From Coptis chinensis (taxonomy: Eukaryota; Streptophyta; Magnoliopsida; Ranunculales; Ranunculaceae): a DNA stretch of 64,000 nucleotides. Location of the stretch: contig CM027378.1 in assembly GCA_015680905.1 (NCBI GenBank), forward strand, positions 76,909,501-76,973,500, written 5' to 3'. Each line of letters starts with the position of its first letter. The first letter of the stretch is position 1. Shown here in pieces: positions 47,445 through 60,324 of this stretch. A program made the position numbers and the translations under genes. The notes beneath the pieces are model-generated. The model saw only the letters and a list, made by a program, of their open reading frames with translations, was not told the DNA's origin and did not search any database.

Positions 47445-47930
47445 ATACTAGCTTGTAGGCCCGTGCATACGCACCGGTTCTTTTGAAAACATTTAGATTT
47501 TTTTTAGAAAATTGGGACTACTGTTTTAGTTGCTAATCCGTTTTAATTTTCTAACAAATTGTTTTAAATGAAGTTTTAATTAAATTTTAAAAACCCGTTT
47601 TTTCAATTGGGAGAGAGATCCTGTTTTAATAGGAGAATAATTTCTATTTTAATTAGATATGTTAGATTTTCTCTTTTCAATAGGGGATCAATTCTTATTT
47701 TAATTGGAGAATGATTACCGCTTTAATTAGAAGTGTTAGGATTTGTTTTAATAGGAGAAGAATTCCCGTTATAATAGAAAATGAATTCCCGTTGTAAAAA
47801 AAAATTATCGTTTTTCAAATATGAGAGAAATTCTCATTTTAATAGGAGATGACGTGGAATTTTAATAGAGCTCGAAAAATACCCCTTGTGGGAGCTTTAA
47901 TATTAAGATATAAATAGGTAGCAACTATTT
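47445..47930. repeat. Possible non-autonomous element with degenerate internal repeats
   Basis: Starts TACTAGCTTGTAGGCCCGTG, a type of terminus common in plant repeats. The interior repeats TTTTAATAGGAGAA and GAATTCCCGTT-like units at 60-80 bp spacing. A related start occurs at 50966 (TACTAGGGGTTGTCCGTGCC). Superfamily and right border not fixed. Confidence 0.3.
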
Positions 47931-50900
47931 TTTCAAATTTAAATGTCTATACACAAAAAATGACCAAAATAAGACATATATGATATATCCATAGTCACTT
48001 TCTCAAAATTAACAATCTTATCAAATATAGACATATATAATATAATATATCTTAATAATCAAATGTCCATCAATAAAAAAATAAAATTAAAAAATTAAAA
48101 GGAAAATACAAAAAAGATAGCAAGGTGGACACTAAATTCTAAATGTTTGTTTGAGAAAAATTAGGTCTTTAATATTTAGTAACTAGTAAATACTAAATAC
48201 TAAATGCTAAATTGACAAAAGTAAACTATATTTAAATTATTTATTGCACTTGGTACAATTTAAAATTTTATGTAAATTTCGTGAAAAACTGCATATTACT
48301 ATACAAAATGAACTAAATCGAAAAAATAGTTGAAATTTTCGTGAAATTACTTTGAAAACTTGCAAACATAAAATGTAGGGTTCAAAATATTTCTATACCC
48401 ACCAAAAACGAAAATTTTTGTGAAAATTTCACAAATTTTTTCGAAATTTAGTTCCTTGGCCCTACTTGATCAAACAAAATCCACAAACTTGCCACAAGCT
48501 AGAGTGCCAAAGTATATCCGCTGAAACTCAACATCTTTTTGATACATTTTCGTACTTTTCAATAGCTTTCTCGGAAACTAGAGTGAAATTTTATATATTA
48601 TTGCTAATGGAGAAGAAAGTTGAGAAAGAAGAGAGTTTGACTTGGTTAATCTTAGACCTCCTATTTCTTTTCTTATATAGGAAAATACAAAATAGTATGT
48701 TAGTTTACAATATAAAAAGCCCAAGTCCCACCTGACCTGGCACGGCTTACATTAACTCTAACAACTAGAAAAGCTAAAAATTTCAAGCTAATTATATAAT
48801 GATGGGACCTAGATTGGATTAATTATAGATGAGAAATGGGCTCTCGATCTCAATCTCTCTCTCTTTTGGAGGGTTTGCAGGGGAACACTACCTAGCTCAC
48901 AAGCTGTCAAACAGATATGGTCATATATTTTGATCCAAAGAGTACAACTGTACAAGTTGTTGCAGGAATGGGTGGTGAAAAACTTGAAAGTTAGTCATTC
49001 CTAGTAGCACGGTTGATCAGGGGAGTGGGTCGTGCAATGTCTCTTCCAAGCATTCCTCCGGTTTACTATGTTTGAGTCCCCTGCTGTAATGTAGCTTTGT
49101 TGTGTCTTTCATTTCTTTCCATACCTAATAAAGCTTGAACCTAGCTCATACAGTACTACTACAACTCCACCCTTACATGATGTAACTATATGTAAGCATC
49201 TAAGCATCTTATCAAATCTATATGGTGTTTGAGGACTTGAGGCCCTTATGGCTGGATGTATATGGCTTTGGAAGTTTGGTGGATGGCCAATGTTAATTAG
49301 TGGGAAAATAAAAAAGGAAAGGTAGGGACTTGGCTTCTACGACCAAGATTCAACTATGGGGTATTTTAGTCTAATGAGAAAAAACAGGAAGGTTAAAGTA
49401 CGCCAAAGCTTCTTGAATTGAAAGAAGAAATTTGAAAGAGATTGATAGAGAAAGATGAGCTTACTACGCTCTTTACTTCATGTGGGGAACAAAGCTAAGC
49501 ATATTACAGTAGCACTTACAAGCCTTGTTATGCCAATTTGTAGCAAAGAAAATGATACATCTAACCTATTCACTTGTTTGTTGGCTCTTGTTTGTATATT
49601 CCCTTGGCATGACACATACACACCTAATCCATCCTCGACCTCTTTATTCACATAGCATATTACATACAGAATCAACTGTTGTAGTGTTCTGGCGATAAAC
49701 CCACTTCCACTTTGAATTTTGACAATGATGTTGTGGTGCTTTGAAATAGAACCGCACATGGTGCATGAAGCAGATCGAAGTAAGCCTCGAAATAATATGT
49801 TGTTGGTTTGTTTTTGTTTTCTCCTACTACTATTATTATTATTATTATTTTAATTTTAATTTTTAATTAAATATTTAATATGACAAGATTATTACAAGGC
49901 TTGAAAAGGAATTTAAGTTATCACTATTCAGAAAACTGTTATTAGTTGCTTCTAGTATGGACACTACTCCAAAGAGACTTACTCCTCACTATTCCTAATT
50001 CCCTAGGGAAGGCCACTCTTCGCCAGCGTATGTCATCAGTTCAGTATCATGCCACTCTCTCCGTCCAGAATATAAATCCAGAGTCTTAAAAGTGAGTTTA
50101 GAGGTTATAGATAAAGAATCCTGTCAGTTGGTAATACACTAGTACTATCTGTTTTAGTTATTTGGGGGACATGTGGAGCTCACATTCTCAATCAATGCTC
50201 TAATGAAGATGGCGCACCTTGGGTCAAGTGTACTTATAAAACGTCATTTTGAAACTATGGCCACACTTTAGACTATGAATGTCGTTTCATTGTTGGTGTC
50301 CTTATCATATTGATACTGTATAAATGTTTTGTCTCTATCGAATTTGAGTTTAAAGGTTCGAAAACACTGTATTTATACTTCTGCTATACGTTGATATTTG
50401 GTTTTGAAGATCTAGCAGAATTGGATGTAGCTATTGACCAATTGCGCCATTGTGAGGTTGTGCCGTTGTGGGTGCGGATATTGCATTATAAGTTCAATAC
50501 CTCATGTCTGTCAGTGCATTTGAATCTGAGATCACATGAACTAATTTGTATGTAAGTGTGTAACCCATACGCACATGGTCTTAAGAGTCCAACTATAGTT
50601 CTTTGCAAAATTTACTGTACTGACGGACGTGTTTTGATCACAACACCAGGCCCATAGCCTTGTCAAGGCAATTTTTTTTTATAACAATGTATGCAAGATC
50701 CCCATTATGTAGATTGTTTCAGAGGTTGCTGCTAAAACTGATTGCTACCTCTATTTCTTAGTAATTCGGAATAGGAAAATTATTCGGTACGGAAATAATT
50801 TGAGTTTCATTTATTTATATATTAGAAAATTTTGGTTAATAATTCGGTCAAAAATTCGCAATATGTTAATAATATATAGTATGTTTTATACGAGTATTAA

Positions 50901-51085
50901 TCATTTTGAAATAAAAAATTTGGATTTCAAAAATTCGGTACACTTAAGGAAAAATTATAATATACTAGGGGTTGTCCGTGCCTACGGCCCGACGATGAAC
51001 AATCAAGGCACAGACCCTTTAAACCTTTTACCTAGAGGCCCAAAACCCAACAGCCTTTGTTAACTTGTAAGTCTGATCCATTGTC
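47931..51085. other. AT-rich intergenic, no supportable gene
   Basis: No gene recognised on either strand. The open frames at 48466-48735, 49455-49759, 50310-50555 and 50800-51063 show no known family features. An ATT run lies at about 49829-49849. Confidence 0.45.
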
Positions 51086-51753
51086 ACCCAACAGTAAGGT
51101 TGGTCATCGAGTCGAGTTGTTCGTGAATAACTTGAGCTCGGCTCGACTCAAACTCGCTCATTCAATAATATGAGTCGAGTTTGAGCACATTTTAAAACTC
51201 GAACTCGAGACGCTCACGAACTACTCGCAATTCGCACTTTACATAGTTATGTTAACGTTTATTTGGGATAATTATTTATGTTAGTGTATTAGATTATAAT
51301 TACTTAACACATATTGATTGTATTTATACTGTGCACACCTTGAAATAGTTGTTTGATAGTGGTTATTGTAGTATTAGTGAATTGTGATTGCATTTTAGTA
51401 TTTTATTTAGTTGAGTTTAGCAAATTATTTTGGTCTTGAGGTAAAATTTAGAGTCTATTTGTGTTTAATTATCTCTAATTTGTGGTTGAAGTCGAGCCTA
51501 TACATAATACAAGTCAAATCAAACTCTAGAGCCTATGATCGAATTCAAATTTGTAGTCTAGAAGAATATGAATCTAGGCTCATTGAGCTACTCGAATACT
51601 CGATGAGTCGAGCTTGAGCACAAAATAAAGCTCGAACAAAATTTGAGCTCGACTCAAGCTCGGCTCGTGTGACTCGAGAGATACACGAGTCGAGCTTGCA
51701 TTGAGCACCCTAGTACTTGACATGAGTAGCTCGATGACTAGCCCTACCCAATA
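51086..51753. mobile_element. Probable hAT-type element with 8-bp TSD
   Basis: Element about 51094-51745. The left end contains AAGGTTGGTCATCGAG and the right end, read inward, AGGGCTAGTCATCGAG. The flanks ACCCAACA (51086-51093) and ACCCAATA (51746-51753) form an 8-bp duplication with one mismatch, as in hAT elements. Both ends are rich in TCGAG/CTCGA motifs (GAGCTCGGCTCGACTC and similar), giving extra inverted homology. No transposase is present. Confidence 0.55.
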
Positions 51754-52046
51754 ACCTTTAGCTAACCATCATATCACACTACTTGAGCTCACTTGAAAGT
51801 GTCATGTCACAAGTCACAACTTGTGAAATACAATGTTAGCAGTCATATGGGGCCCTACATGGCCCCACATGCACCAAGCCTTTTTATTTGATAGATATTT
51901 GTCAATATAATTAAAATGTTCTACTGATTTTACTCAACTTATTATAATTTTACTCTAACTATATATAATATATATTATAATGTTCTACTTATAATTTTAC
52001 TTATAATTATATATTATAATGTTCCACTAATTTTACTCTAGTATAA
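51754..52046. other. Spacer before the Pack-MULE
   Basis: AT-rich, with repeated GTTCTACT / TATAATTTTACT motifs between 51920 and 52046. No gene. Confidence 0.4.
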
Positions 52047-53559
52047 TTATAATATGGGTTATTTAGGCTTTGGTCCTACTTATTATGGGGTATTTAGGTT
52101 TTAGTCATAAAATTATCGATTATTAGGTTTTAGTCCTATTTCTATCTATTGACCGTGAGTCATCTCAGTTGACCGTGGTCACACCGTTTTCTAATAATAT
52201 ATTTTTCAATTTTTTTTGCAAATGGCCAAACGACCTTTGAGCATGCTTGATACGTGTCCTTCAAACTAGAAGACGGTGACTGAAAATGTGCTGACAATAA
52301 GTGGGCAAGTCCCTGTTGTTAAATCAACATCTATTTCTATGCCGAGAACCTTAAATGTTCTTAACGCCTCATACATTTTCTCTAAACTGGTGAATAAGAA
52401 AAACAAAATTAGAAAATAATGCAAATTAAAATAACTACTTAACATCTCAAAATTAATAATTAAAAACCTTTGAAGGAAAGATCTAGTGTTGTTGAAAACT
52501 TGTAATGCATCAGATCGATAGATTTGATTTGTAATAGGTTGATGATCCGATTACAAGAAATGATGATCCGATTATTAGATGATGATAAAATAATCACAAC
52601 AACTATCATTAATGAAATCAATGTATTAGCTTGGTTCAAACTTAATATCCGGAACAATTTCGAAAGGTTTGAATAATTGTACTAAGTTGACTTACTTGGA
52701 TCTTTCTATGAATTCATTTAGTGGAGTGGTGCTAGATTTTCCTTCTCTTACTGGACTGACTTTCTTGAATATGAATAATACTGGATTTTTTGGCGTTTTT
52801 CCATGGAAATCACTTGAAAATATCACGGGTCTCCAGTTTTTAATCGTTAGGGATAATTTGTTCAAGAATAGTTCGTTTCCTGTGGAGATTCTAAAGCTTG
52901 AAAGGCTTTACTGGCTTTATCTCACAAACTGTAGTCTAGAAGGGAGAATTCCACCAGAGATTGGAAATTTGATGGAGTTTACCAATCTAGAGCTCTCTGA
53001 TAATACTTTATCTGGACCGATACCACCTGAAATCAACAAACTCAACAAACTGTTGCAGCTTGAACTTTACGACAACTATCTCACCGGAGACTTCCCTGTG
53101 GGTTTTGGAAATCTTTCTAGCCTTATAAAATTTGATGCTTCGAATAACAATCTTAAAGGAGATCTCTCGGAGTTGAAATCCTTTACACAATTGGTCTCTC
53201 TGTAGTTGTTTGAGAACAAGTTTTCTGGACAAATGCCAGTGGAATTCGGTGATTTCAAGTTCCTACTTAATCTCTCGCTGTATACCAACATGCTCACAGG
53301 TAATTTGCCTCCATTGTTTAACTTGGTGTTCCAACAGTCCAATATAAAGTCACATGCCAAGCACGCTCAAGGGTAGTTTGGCCATTTGCAAAAAAATCAA
53401 AAAATATATTATTAGAAAAGGGTTTGACTACGATCAACTGAGACGACCCAGTGTCAATAGATGGAAGTAGGACTAAAATCTAATAATTGATAATTTTAGG
53501 ACTAAAACCTAAATACCCCATAAGAAGTAGGATCAAAGCCTAAATAACCCTTATAATAT
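52047..53559. mobile_element. Pack-MULE carrying an LRR receptor kinase gene piece
   Basis: Element 52056-53550 (1495 bp) with a perfect 9-bp target duplication TTATAATAT (52047-52055, 53551-53559), the Mutator signature. Inverted arms of about 200 bp begin GGGTTATTTAGGCTTTG (left) and, read inward, GGGTTATTTAGGCTTTGATC (right). Both arms run through TTTAGGTTTTAGTC, ATTGACC/ACTG and CAAATGGCCAAAC. The interior has no transposase. It holds a fragment of a host LRR receptor-like kinase gene plus about 360 bp of other sequence (52259-52620) of unknown origin. Confidence 0.9.
52620..53345 (+). pseudogene. Captured LRR fragment of HAIKU2/RLK7-like receptor kinase
   Basis: The plus strand reads, from about 52632, GSNLISGTISKGLNNCTKLT. 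Leucine-rich repeats follow: YLDLSMNSFSGVV, FPSLTGLTFLNMN, FPWKSLENITGLQFL, FPVEILKLERLYWLYLTNC, IPPEIGNLMEFTNLELSDN, INKLNKLLQLELYDNYLTG, FPVGFGNLSSLIKFDASNN, GDLSELKSFTQLVSL. A single in-frame stop (TAG at 53203-53205, where family members have Gln) is followed by LFENKFSGQMPVEFGDFK and LSLYTNMLTGNLPPLF. This order and wording match the N-terminal LRR ectodomain of IKU2/RLK7-type (LRR XI) kinases. Signal peptide, transmembrane and kinase parts are absent. The long frame with one stop suggests fairly recent capture. Confidence 0.8.
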
Positions 53560-54059
53560 ATATTTGTCAATATTTATCTCTATTCTATATTTACATCTCT
53601 TTTAGAATGTAGATTTGTTAATTGTATAGGAAAATAAGAATTAGAAACAAAACATTCATGTCTTTATGTTAGTTTACTCGATCATTTGATTTGCAAAAAG
53701 AAAAAATAATGCTCTTCACATAGATATACAAAAGTTTTTAAGTCAAGGTAATAATCCCATATCTCTTTTCCCTTCTATTTTTTGTTTCTTATTTATGTTT
53801 ATTCTTGTTACTCATCCTTATAAGATTTTTTTTTTATGAAGTATTTTTTAAATGAATTTTTAAATAATTTGGTAATTCGTGTTTTATACGTTAATAGTGA
53901 AAAAAACGTGAATTATTGAAAGGTTTAGAACGAAGCATTAAACGTTTAGGCCTTAAAATTTTCGATTCGTGAATTATATGCAAATTATTTGGAGTATTAC
54001 TAACAAGGCTCACTGTTAATGTAGGAAGAAAGGCAAGCTCAAATGATAACTTGGTGGTG
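53560..54059. other. AT-rich spacer
   Basis: Nothing recognised. The minus-strand open frame at 53891-54136 has no known features. Confidence 0.4.
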
Positions 54060-54908
54060 GATGTTTGTCCTTGATGGATGCATAATGATAATCTTAATGA
54101 AAGAAATGTTAGGGAAATTGCAAGTAGAATGTGCAATTATCGAAATAGTGACGACTTTCGGGATTGGATCAAATATATGGTTGTGCCTTTAGCAACCAAC
54201 TTGGGGATATCATCAGGTTTGGAAGGTACTGGCATGGTCTTGAAATTTTTTTGGAAATTACATAGAAATAATGGAAAGAAGTGTGTTGGGGACAACGAAA
54301 CCAATCAATCCCCACTACTAAGATAACTTGCTCTTGGACCAACTACAATCTCTAGAAAAAAAATCTAAACTTTCACTACAACTAACCTAGCTCTTGGACC
54401 AATTACTAAGTGCCCAAAGCAACCTCCCAGAGCAACAATTCCTTCAGTTGCTTTAAGAGTAACACCACCAACAGTACCAATGGGCAGGCAAGAAAGGACT
54501 AATAAGACTACTGTGGCTCAAGGTATGACAAGGGAGACTCAAGTTTGGCAGCAAGTGAGACAACATAGAGTTGATACTAATCCCTTTCCAGGCATCACGA
54601 CAGCAGAGGCCCACCCAAATGTGGTTGTAGTAAACAATATGGAGGGATCATTGTCTATTGTTGATACTGCAAATGAGGAGACTGTGGTGACAACTATTAA
54701 CTGTGCTCCAGTAAGCATTCCTTTAGAACCGGTTCATATCACACAAGGAACCTTTGAGATTTTACTTTCTCTTGAAGAAAATACCCAAGAACCAGTGCAA
54801 CAACAAACATAAATTCATTCATGTGGTAATGAAGGACAGGTTCGAGAAGAGACCATTTTAACAGATGAAGTCCAAGGTACTGAGATGGTTTCGTTTATTC
54901 CACCTGAA
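54060..54908 (+). mobile_element. L1-type LINE, ORF1 C-terminal part (split, left piece)
   Basis: Open stretches at 54078-54326 (RDWIKYMVVPLATNLG) and 54480-54812 (low-complexity linker rich in Thr, Val and Glu) resemble the region between the ORF1 zinc-knuckle and ORF2 in plant L1 elements. It continues beyond the LTR-type insertion at 61695 onward (same strand), where ORF1 ends and ORF2 starts. A left border or 5' end was not identified. Confidence 0.55.
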
Positions 54909-56089
54909 GAGCATGTAACACCCTCATTTTATTAAATGTCCAAAATTAATTATTTTGCAAAATAATAATAATAATAATAATATAATATTAACTAAGTCTT
55001 AAGTTAAGTGGAGTGAATATGTATGTTTGACTTTTTGGGGAAAAAGAGGGAAAATAGTTTGTTTGGTTTGAAAATGATTTAATATGAAAGTTTTTAAGTT
55101 TTAAAATAATGTGTAGAGATTGTATTAATAAGGAAACAGAGAGAATAATTCCGAAATTTATGGGAGAAAATATGAAAAGTTTCTTAAAGTAAAATATGGC
55201 AGAATTCTTTAGAATGTGATGATTTTTAAAAATGGAGGTTTTTAAGAAAAACTAATTTTTCATTAGAACTAGACAAGTTAAAACAAAGAAGAACACATAT
55301 TCTAGCTGGCGCGGAATCGATTTTTCTTTCATATTCTAGATACGTTTTTCGCGATATAGGTGAGTAGTTATTGTTTTGTTTTTATTCACCGAACCTAGAA
55401 TTTTATGGGTATGAAGAAAACTTTACTGTCAAAAAGTCTCCGTTCAGTTTTTGTGTTATGTTTTCTTTTTCTCTGTCGTGATTTTTCTCATACTGTCGAA
55501 TTTTCAAATTGGTTAGATATCTTTATATTCATTTGCTTAATTAGTGAAACTATGGAAATTTAATCTGTTGGAGCTCGGACGAGGCTGTTAATGGCGGCAC
55601 TAAGAAATCGCCAGTAAAATTTATGTGAACTGTTATTGTTGTTTTTTTTGTTGATTGAAGATTGGTGGTAGTAAGGGAATGAATGTTGGGTTGTTGTGGT
55701 ATATTGGTTGAGTGATGGAGATCGGGGGTTGTCGAACCTTTAAAAAAGGTTGTAATGGCATCGAGATCAATTGGTGTAGAGATCAATTGGTGAGGAGTGA
55801 GGATGTTTGGGTTTGATTAGAATTAGGTGTTTGGGTGGAGATCAAAACCCGAACCGATTGGTGGTGGTTGGAGGTTGGTAGTGGTGCGGATGAAGCTTCG
55901 ACAGGCGTTAATGGCGGCGCGATTGAGTTTTGGAGCAGTGAGGGTTTTGAGTTTTGATGGTATCAAATTGTTGGGTTTTTCATCATGACCAAAACCGCTG
56001 GGATGAAAGGGGAGGCGGAGGAGAGTTGGTGGCCAAAATTCGAGCTGGTGGTGGAGGAGAGCGCTGGTGAGGTGAGGGAGACGACCTGT

Positions 56090-56350
56090 TGGTGTGGTTG
56101 GGCTTGGGCTTGGGCTTGGGCCGAAGCCAATGGGTTTTGTTTTGGTTGGGCTTTAGATCTGTTTGGTTTGGGCCGGACTAAGTTAGTTAGTTGTTTGGGC
56201 CACTTTCAGTTTAGTCTTTGGGCCAATTTTCTTTTATTTCTTTGGGCCGAACCAATTAAAGTTTTGGGCCAGTTTAAGTTTCATTTTTTTAGTTGGCTTG
56301 GGCCGAAACCTATTAGCTTTCTTTAGGCCAGTTTCAAGTTTGTTTTGAGG
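56090..56350 (+). repeat. GGGCC-rich degenerate subrepeats in outer LTR
   Basis: Units like TTTGGGCCRGTTTAAGTT recur roughly every 30-40 bp. The same array type recurs in the nested copy at 58065-58480. The open frame over it is a translation of the repeat. Confidence 0.6.
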
Positions 56351-57117
56351 CTGGTCCATATAAATTAAATAGATCCAATTGGGTCTTTAAATGTTTAGAC
56401 TTTTGGGCTTTGGTTTTGGGGCTTTATCTTGTTTAATTGGATTAGGACAACGGGTTGAACTGTTTTAGACATGGGTTTGGGTTAGGACCTGTTTGGAGAA
56501 ACACTGGTTTAGGACTGGTGACTGTTGGGTTTGACCCTTTGACTGTCTATTTAATTGTGCTACGTTTTTTTATATTAAATTGTATGGACAAATCAAATGC
56601 TAAAATGGTGCGAAAGCCTACATAAATTGATTCGTCACTATCTAAGAAAGATTTGACATTGATATTGTGCAATTTTTGACACGTGACGAGATAGAAATCT
56701 TAGGAGACATAATATTCCTAAAACGCTATAAAAATGTTATGCGGTACGTTTGGAGAAATTGTGATATTATGTGGTATGTGAAAATTGTTGTTATGTTAAA
56801 TGATATAATATGTTAGGATATCTATTAAATGCAATATCTTTGAGAAATTTATATAAACGCTCCATTATTATATATGTGAGATGCTACTATGAGGTAGTAT
56901 AGTATTTGTAGATATTTTCCACGGATTGTGGCTTAGTACAATAATATATTTGGCACGTGAAAGAATGAAAGTTGTTATGAGATATATTGAGATATTTCCA
57001 AATATGGTGGCTTAGTACAATAATTTATTTGGCACGTGATAGAGTGAGATGGTTATGAGATACTAATGCATGACACCTGAATAAATTACGTAACGAAAAT
57101 CCTAGAACCTAGCTACC

Positions 57118-60100
57118 ACAACTGTAACGCCCGTATTTAAAATATGTAATTATTAATTAATTGATTAATTTAATTATTTATTTAAAATTGGTTGGATTGG
57201 ATTTGAGATATGTGGGCCTGGTTTCTGGGCTCGAGTCTGTGTTGGGCTTGGGTTTCAAACCCAAGTATATAATCACATTGTTCTAGAGAATAGGGTTTTT
57301 AGAGAATAAAAAAATAATAAAAATGGAGGCAGAGCTAGAGCGTTGGAGCGCGACGATTTGGACTAGGAGGAATTCGTCGGGCTTTTAATACAGGTGAGGA
57401 GCTATTTTGCTATTTCACCAAATTTCTAGTTTTCCGTGTATCGGTGTATACTGTTAAAAGTCTCTGCTCCTGTTTTCGGTTCATTATTATGTTATTATCA
57501 TTCGTCCTGTCATTGTTAAAATTGGGTAAACTGTCGAAACTCTGTTAAGGCTAGGAAATCCACATTTGACTGTCCAAGATTTATAAGCTAATGGCGTCCT
57601 GCAACAGAATGAACGAAATCCTATTGGCTTGTTTGAACTTTCTTTACTTGTTGGGGTATGGTTGGTTGTTGAGGTATGATGGAAATGTTATTGGATGGGG
57701 CTGTCGAAGCGTTGCATCCGGCACTAATGGCGTCGACTGTCGTTTTGATTGTTGTTAGATTTGTCGGCTTGAATGGGTTGTTGGTGAGGGGGTAGCTAGT
57801 GTAGGGTGTGAAGGTTGTTAAGGGGTGCTATTAAAGCTTGGGAAAAGCTTGGAAACAAGCTGTTAATGGCGGCGGTAATATTTCCAGATCTAGTTTTGGA
57901 GAAGATGGTGGATTTAAGAGTTGGGGTTTTAGCTTTTGTTAAAGTGGTGGGGGTTTTTACCCTCTCCATTTTCGGGTATGTTTGGAGGGGTGGCGATCGG
58001 AATAGATGGTGGCCGATTTTGGTGGCTGGAGGCAGAAGAAATTTGGAGAAGATAACTGTTGGTCGGTTTGGGCTTGGGCCTAGGTCGGTTTCAGTTCTTG
58101 GGCCTTAGCTTGTTTTGTTTGGGCCAGACCTATTTGGCTTAGTCTATGAGCCAGTTCATTTGTTGTTAGGCCCGATTCTATTTTGGTTTTGTTGGGCCAG
58201 TTTTGATTAAGTTGTGGGCCAGTTCAGTTTAAGTTTTTGGGCCTAAACATTTGTTAGTTATTGGGCCGGATTAATCCTTCGTTTCGGACCAGTTTAGTTT
58301 AAGTTGTGGACTAGTTTTAGTTTAAGTGTTGGGCCGGTTTTAGTTAAATTCTCCGGGCCGAACCCAATGGTGTTTTGAGCCAGTTTCTAATTTTGGTTTT
58401 TGGGCTGGTCATATAACTTAAAATATATCTAATTGGGTCTTTAAATGTTTAAACTTTTGGGGCCGGGTTTTAAGGTTTGGGCTTGGCCAGTTGGGTCCGA
58501 ACCATTTCCTTAGTCGTGAGCCCTTGAGCCAATGCACCTTTGCCCTTAGCCATGAACCATGGCTATGACCCTGAACTTGTCGAACATGGAAATGATAGTT
58601 TGACTTTGACAATGATGTGTTGACTTTGACTTTGACTTTGACCATTGACCATGGAATATTGACTTTTTCCAGTTTTTCATATATTTAAGAATATGGACAA
58701 ATATAGTAATAAAATATTGTTGAAAATTATATAACGTTGTTTGTCATTATCTAATTAAGATTTGACGTGAGTAGTGTGTAAATCATATATATATTGGGCT
58801 TTGATTGTGGACTGTTGACTGTTTAATTGTGTTACGTTTTTATATATTAAATTGTATGGACAAATCAAATGCTAAAATGCTGTGGAAGATTGTATAACTT
58901 TAGTTGTCATTATCTAATTAAGATTTGACGTTGATATTGTGACCTTATATAATATGTTGGGATATATATATTAAAGGCAATAGTTTTGGAGAAATAAATG
59001 TATAAACACTCCATTATTATAAATGTGAGATGCTACTATGATGTAGTATAGTATTGGTGAATATTTGCCCACGGAATTGTGGCGTAGTGCAATAATATAT
59101 GGGCACGTGAAAGAATGAAAGTGGTTATGAGATATAATTGAGATATTTCTAAATATTGTGGCTTAGTGCAATAAGGTATTTGACCTGCACATGATATAGT
59201 GGAATTATTATGAGTCATAAATGTATGACACCTGAATAAATTACGTAACGAAAATCCTAAAACCTGACTACCACAACTCATGTGATTTGCCCTGTGTGGG
59301 CGTATGTGATATGATTGACCCTTGTGTAGGGTGTATATATAAGATGTTGATTGACCCATGTGTTGGGCAATCGTAGCCGAATAGTGGCTTGATTATTCCG
59401 TTCGAAATATTAGAACGAGACTCGCGATATTTTATGCCGAATAGTGGCAGTACTTGCATAATGGCTTTCGTGTGAGGGTTACCTGGTGTGCGGCATCCCG
59501 CTCAGGGTAGTTACGCACGGAGTGGTTCATTATGTGAGGGGAGGCATGTGGATGTACATGTTCGGCGTTGGAAAGCGATTGTGGTAGCTAGGGAAACTAG
59601 GTAAGACATAGATACGACGTGATTTTAGGGACACGCAAAGAAAGCCTGAAATAATCTAATTATGGTAATATGTTGGTTATTGGTTTAGTTAGAACCTAAA
59701 AACTCGATGGAGGAACTATATGCCTTATTTATTATCGTATAGTTTGTTGTGTGGTTAGTGGGAAGTTAAAGGCTTCGATTGGAGGAACTACCTGCCTAAA
59801 TTATTGTACTTAAGGATGTTGTATTAGTCGTTGAAAGTTAAGGCGCCTCGGTGGAGGAACTAACTGCCTTATGGATTGTGTATATATTTGTATAAGAATA
59901 TGTTGTATTTTAGAGCTACTCACACCAGCATTTTTATAATGCTGACCTGATTTGCATGTTTGCTTATCGGGTGTGTTCATTAAATGAACATAGTTGATAA
60001 GTCTTGACAGGTTTAGTGTTGAAGAAGATTGGTTGCTGCTTGTGGTTTGCGTTAGCGTCGCATTTCAAGATAGGCTTTGTTTTCCTTTGAGGTGATATAG

Positions 60101-60324
60101 ATTTTCAGTTGAAATAAGATTATTTGCATTTTCATTTGTTAAATTTTTGTAATGAAGAGGACTTTTGTTTAAGTTAAAATTTTTATTGGTTTTTAATTAT
60201 CCGCATATTTAAAACTGTTTATGGGTTTTTGGAAGTGGAGAGTGCGTCACACCTCGGAGATCGAAGAGTCGGGAACAAATAATGTTTTTTCGAATTCTGT
60301 CGAAATTCGGGGTGTGACAACAAC
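57118..60324 (+). mobile_element. Inner solo-LTR-like insertion (fossil), TSD ACAAC
   Basis: 57123-60319 (3197 bp) begins TGTAACGCCCG, ends GGGTGTGACA, and is flanked by ACAAC (57118-57122, 60320-60324). It belongs to the same family as the copy it interrupts: 59255-60319 aligns with 57090-57117 plus 60325-61689, for example CTACCACAAC followed by a GTGATTTGSCC block. No gag or pol is seen. Confidence 0.8.

Noticed and set aside
49455-49655. 66-residue open frame in a possible transcribed region
   Set aside because: No conserved motif, no neighbouring exons that extend it, and unremarkable length for AT-rich intergenic DNA.
55985-56326. 113-residue Trp/Gly-rich open frame
   Set aside because: It overlies the GGGCC-rich subrepeats of a solo-LTR-like element and has no domain; a composition artefact.
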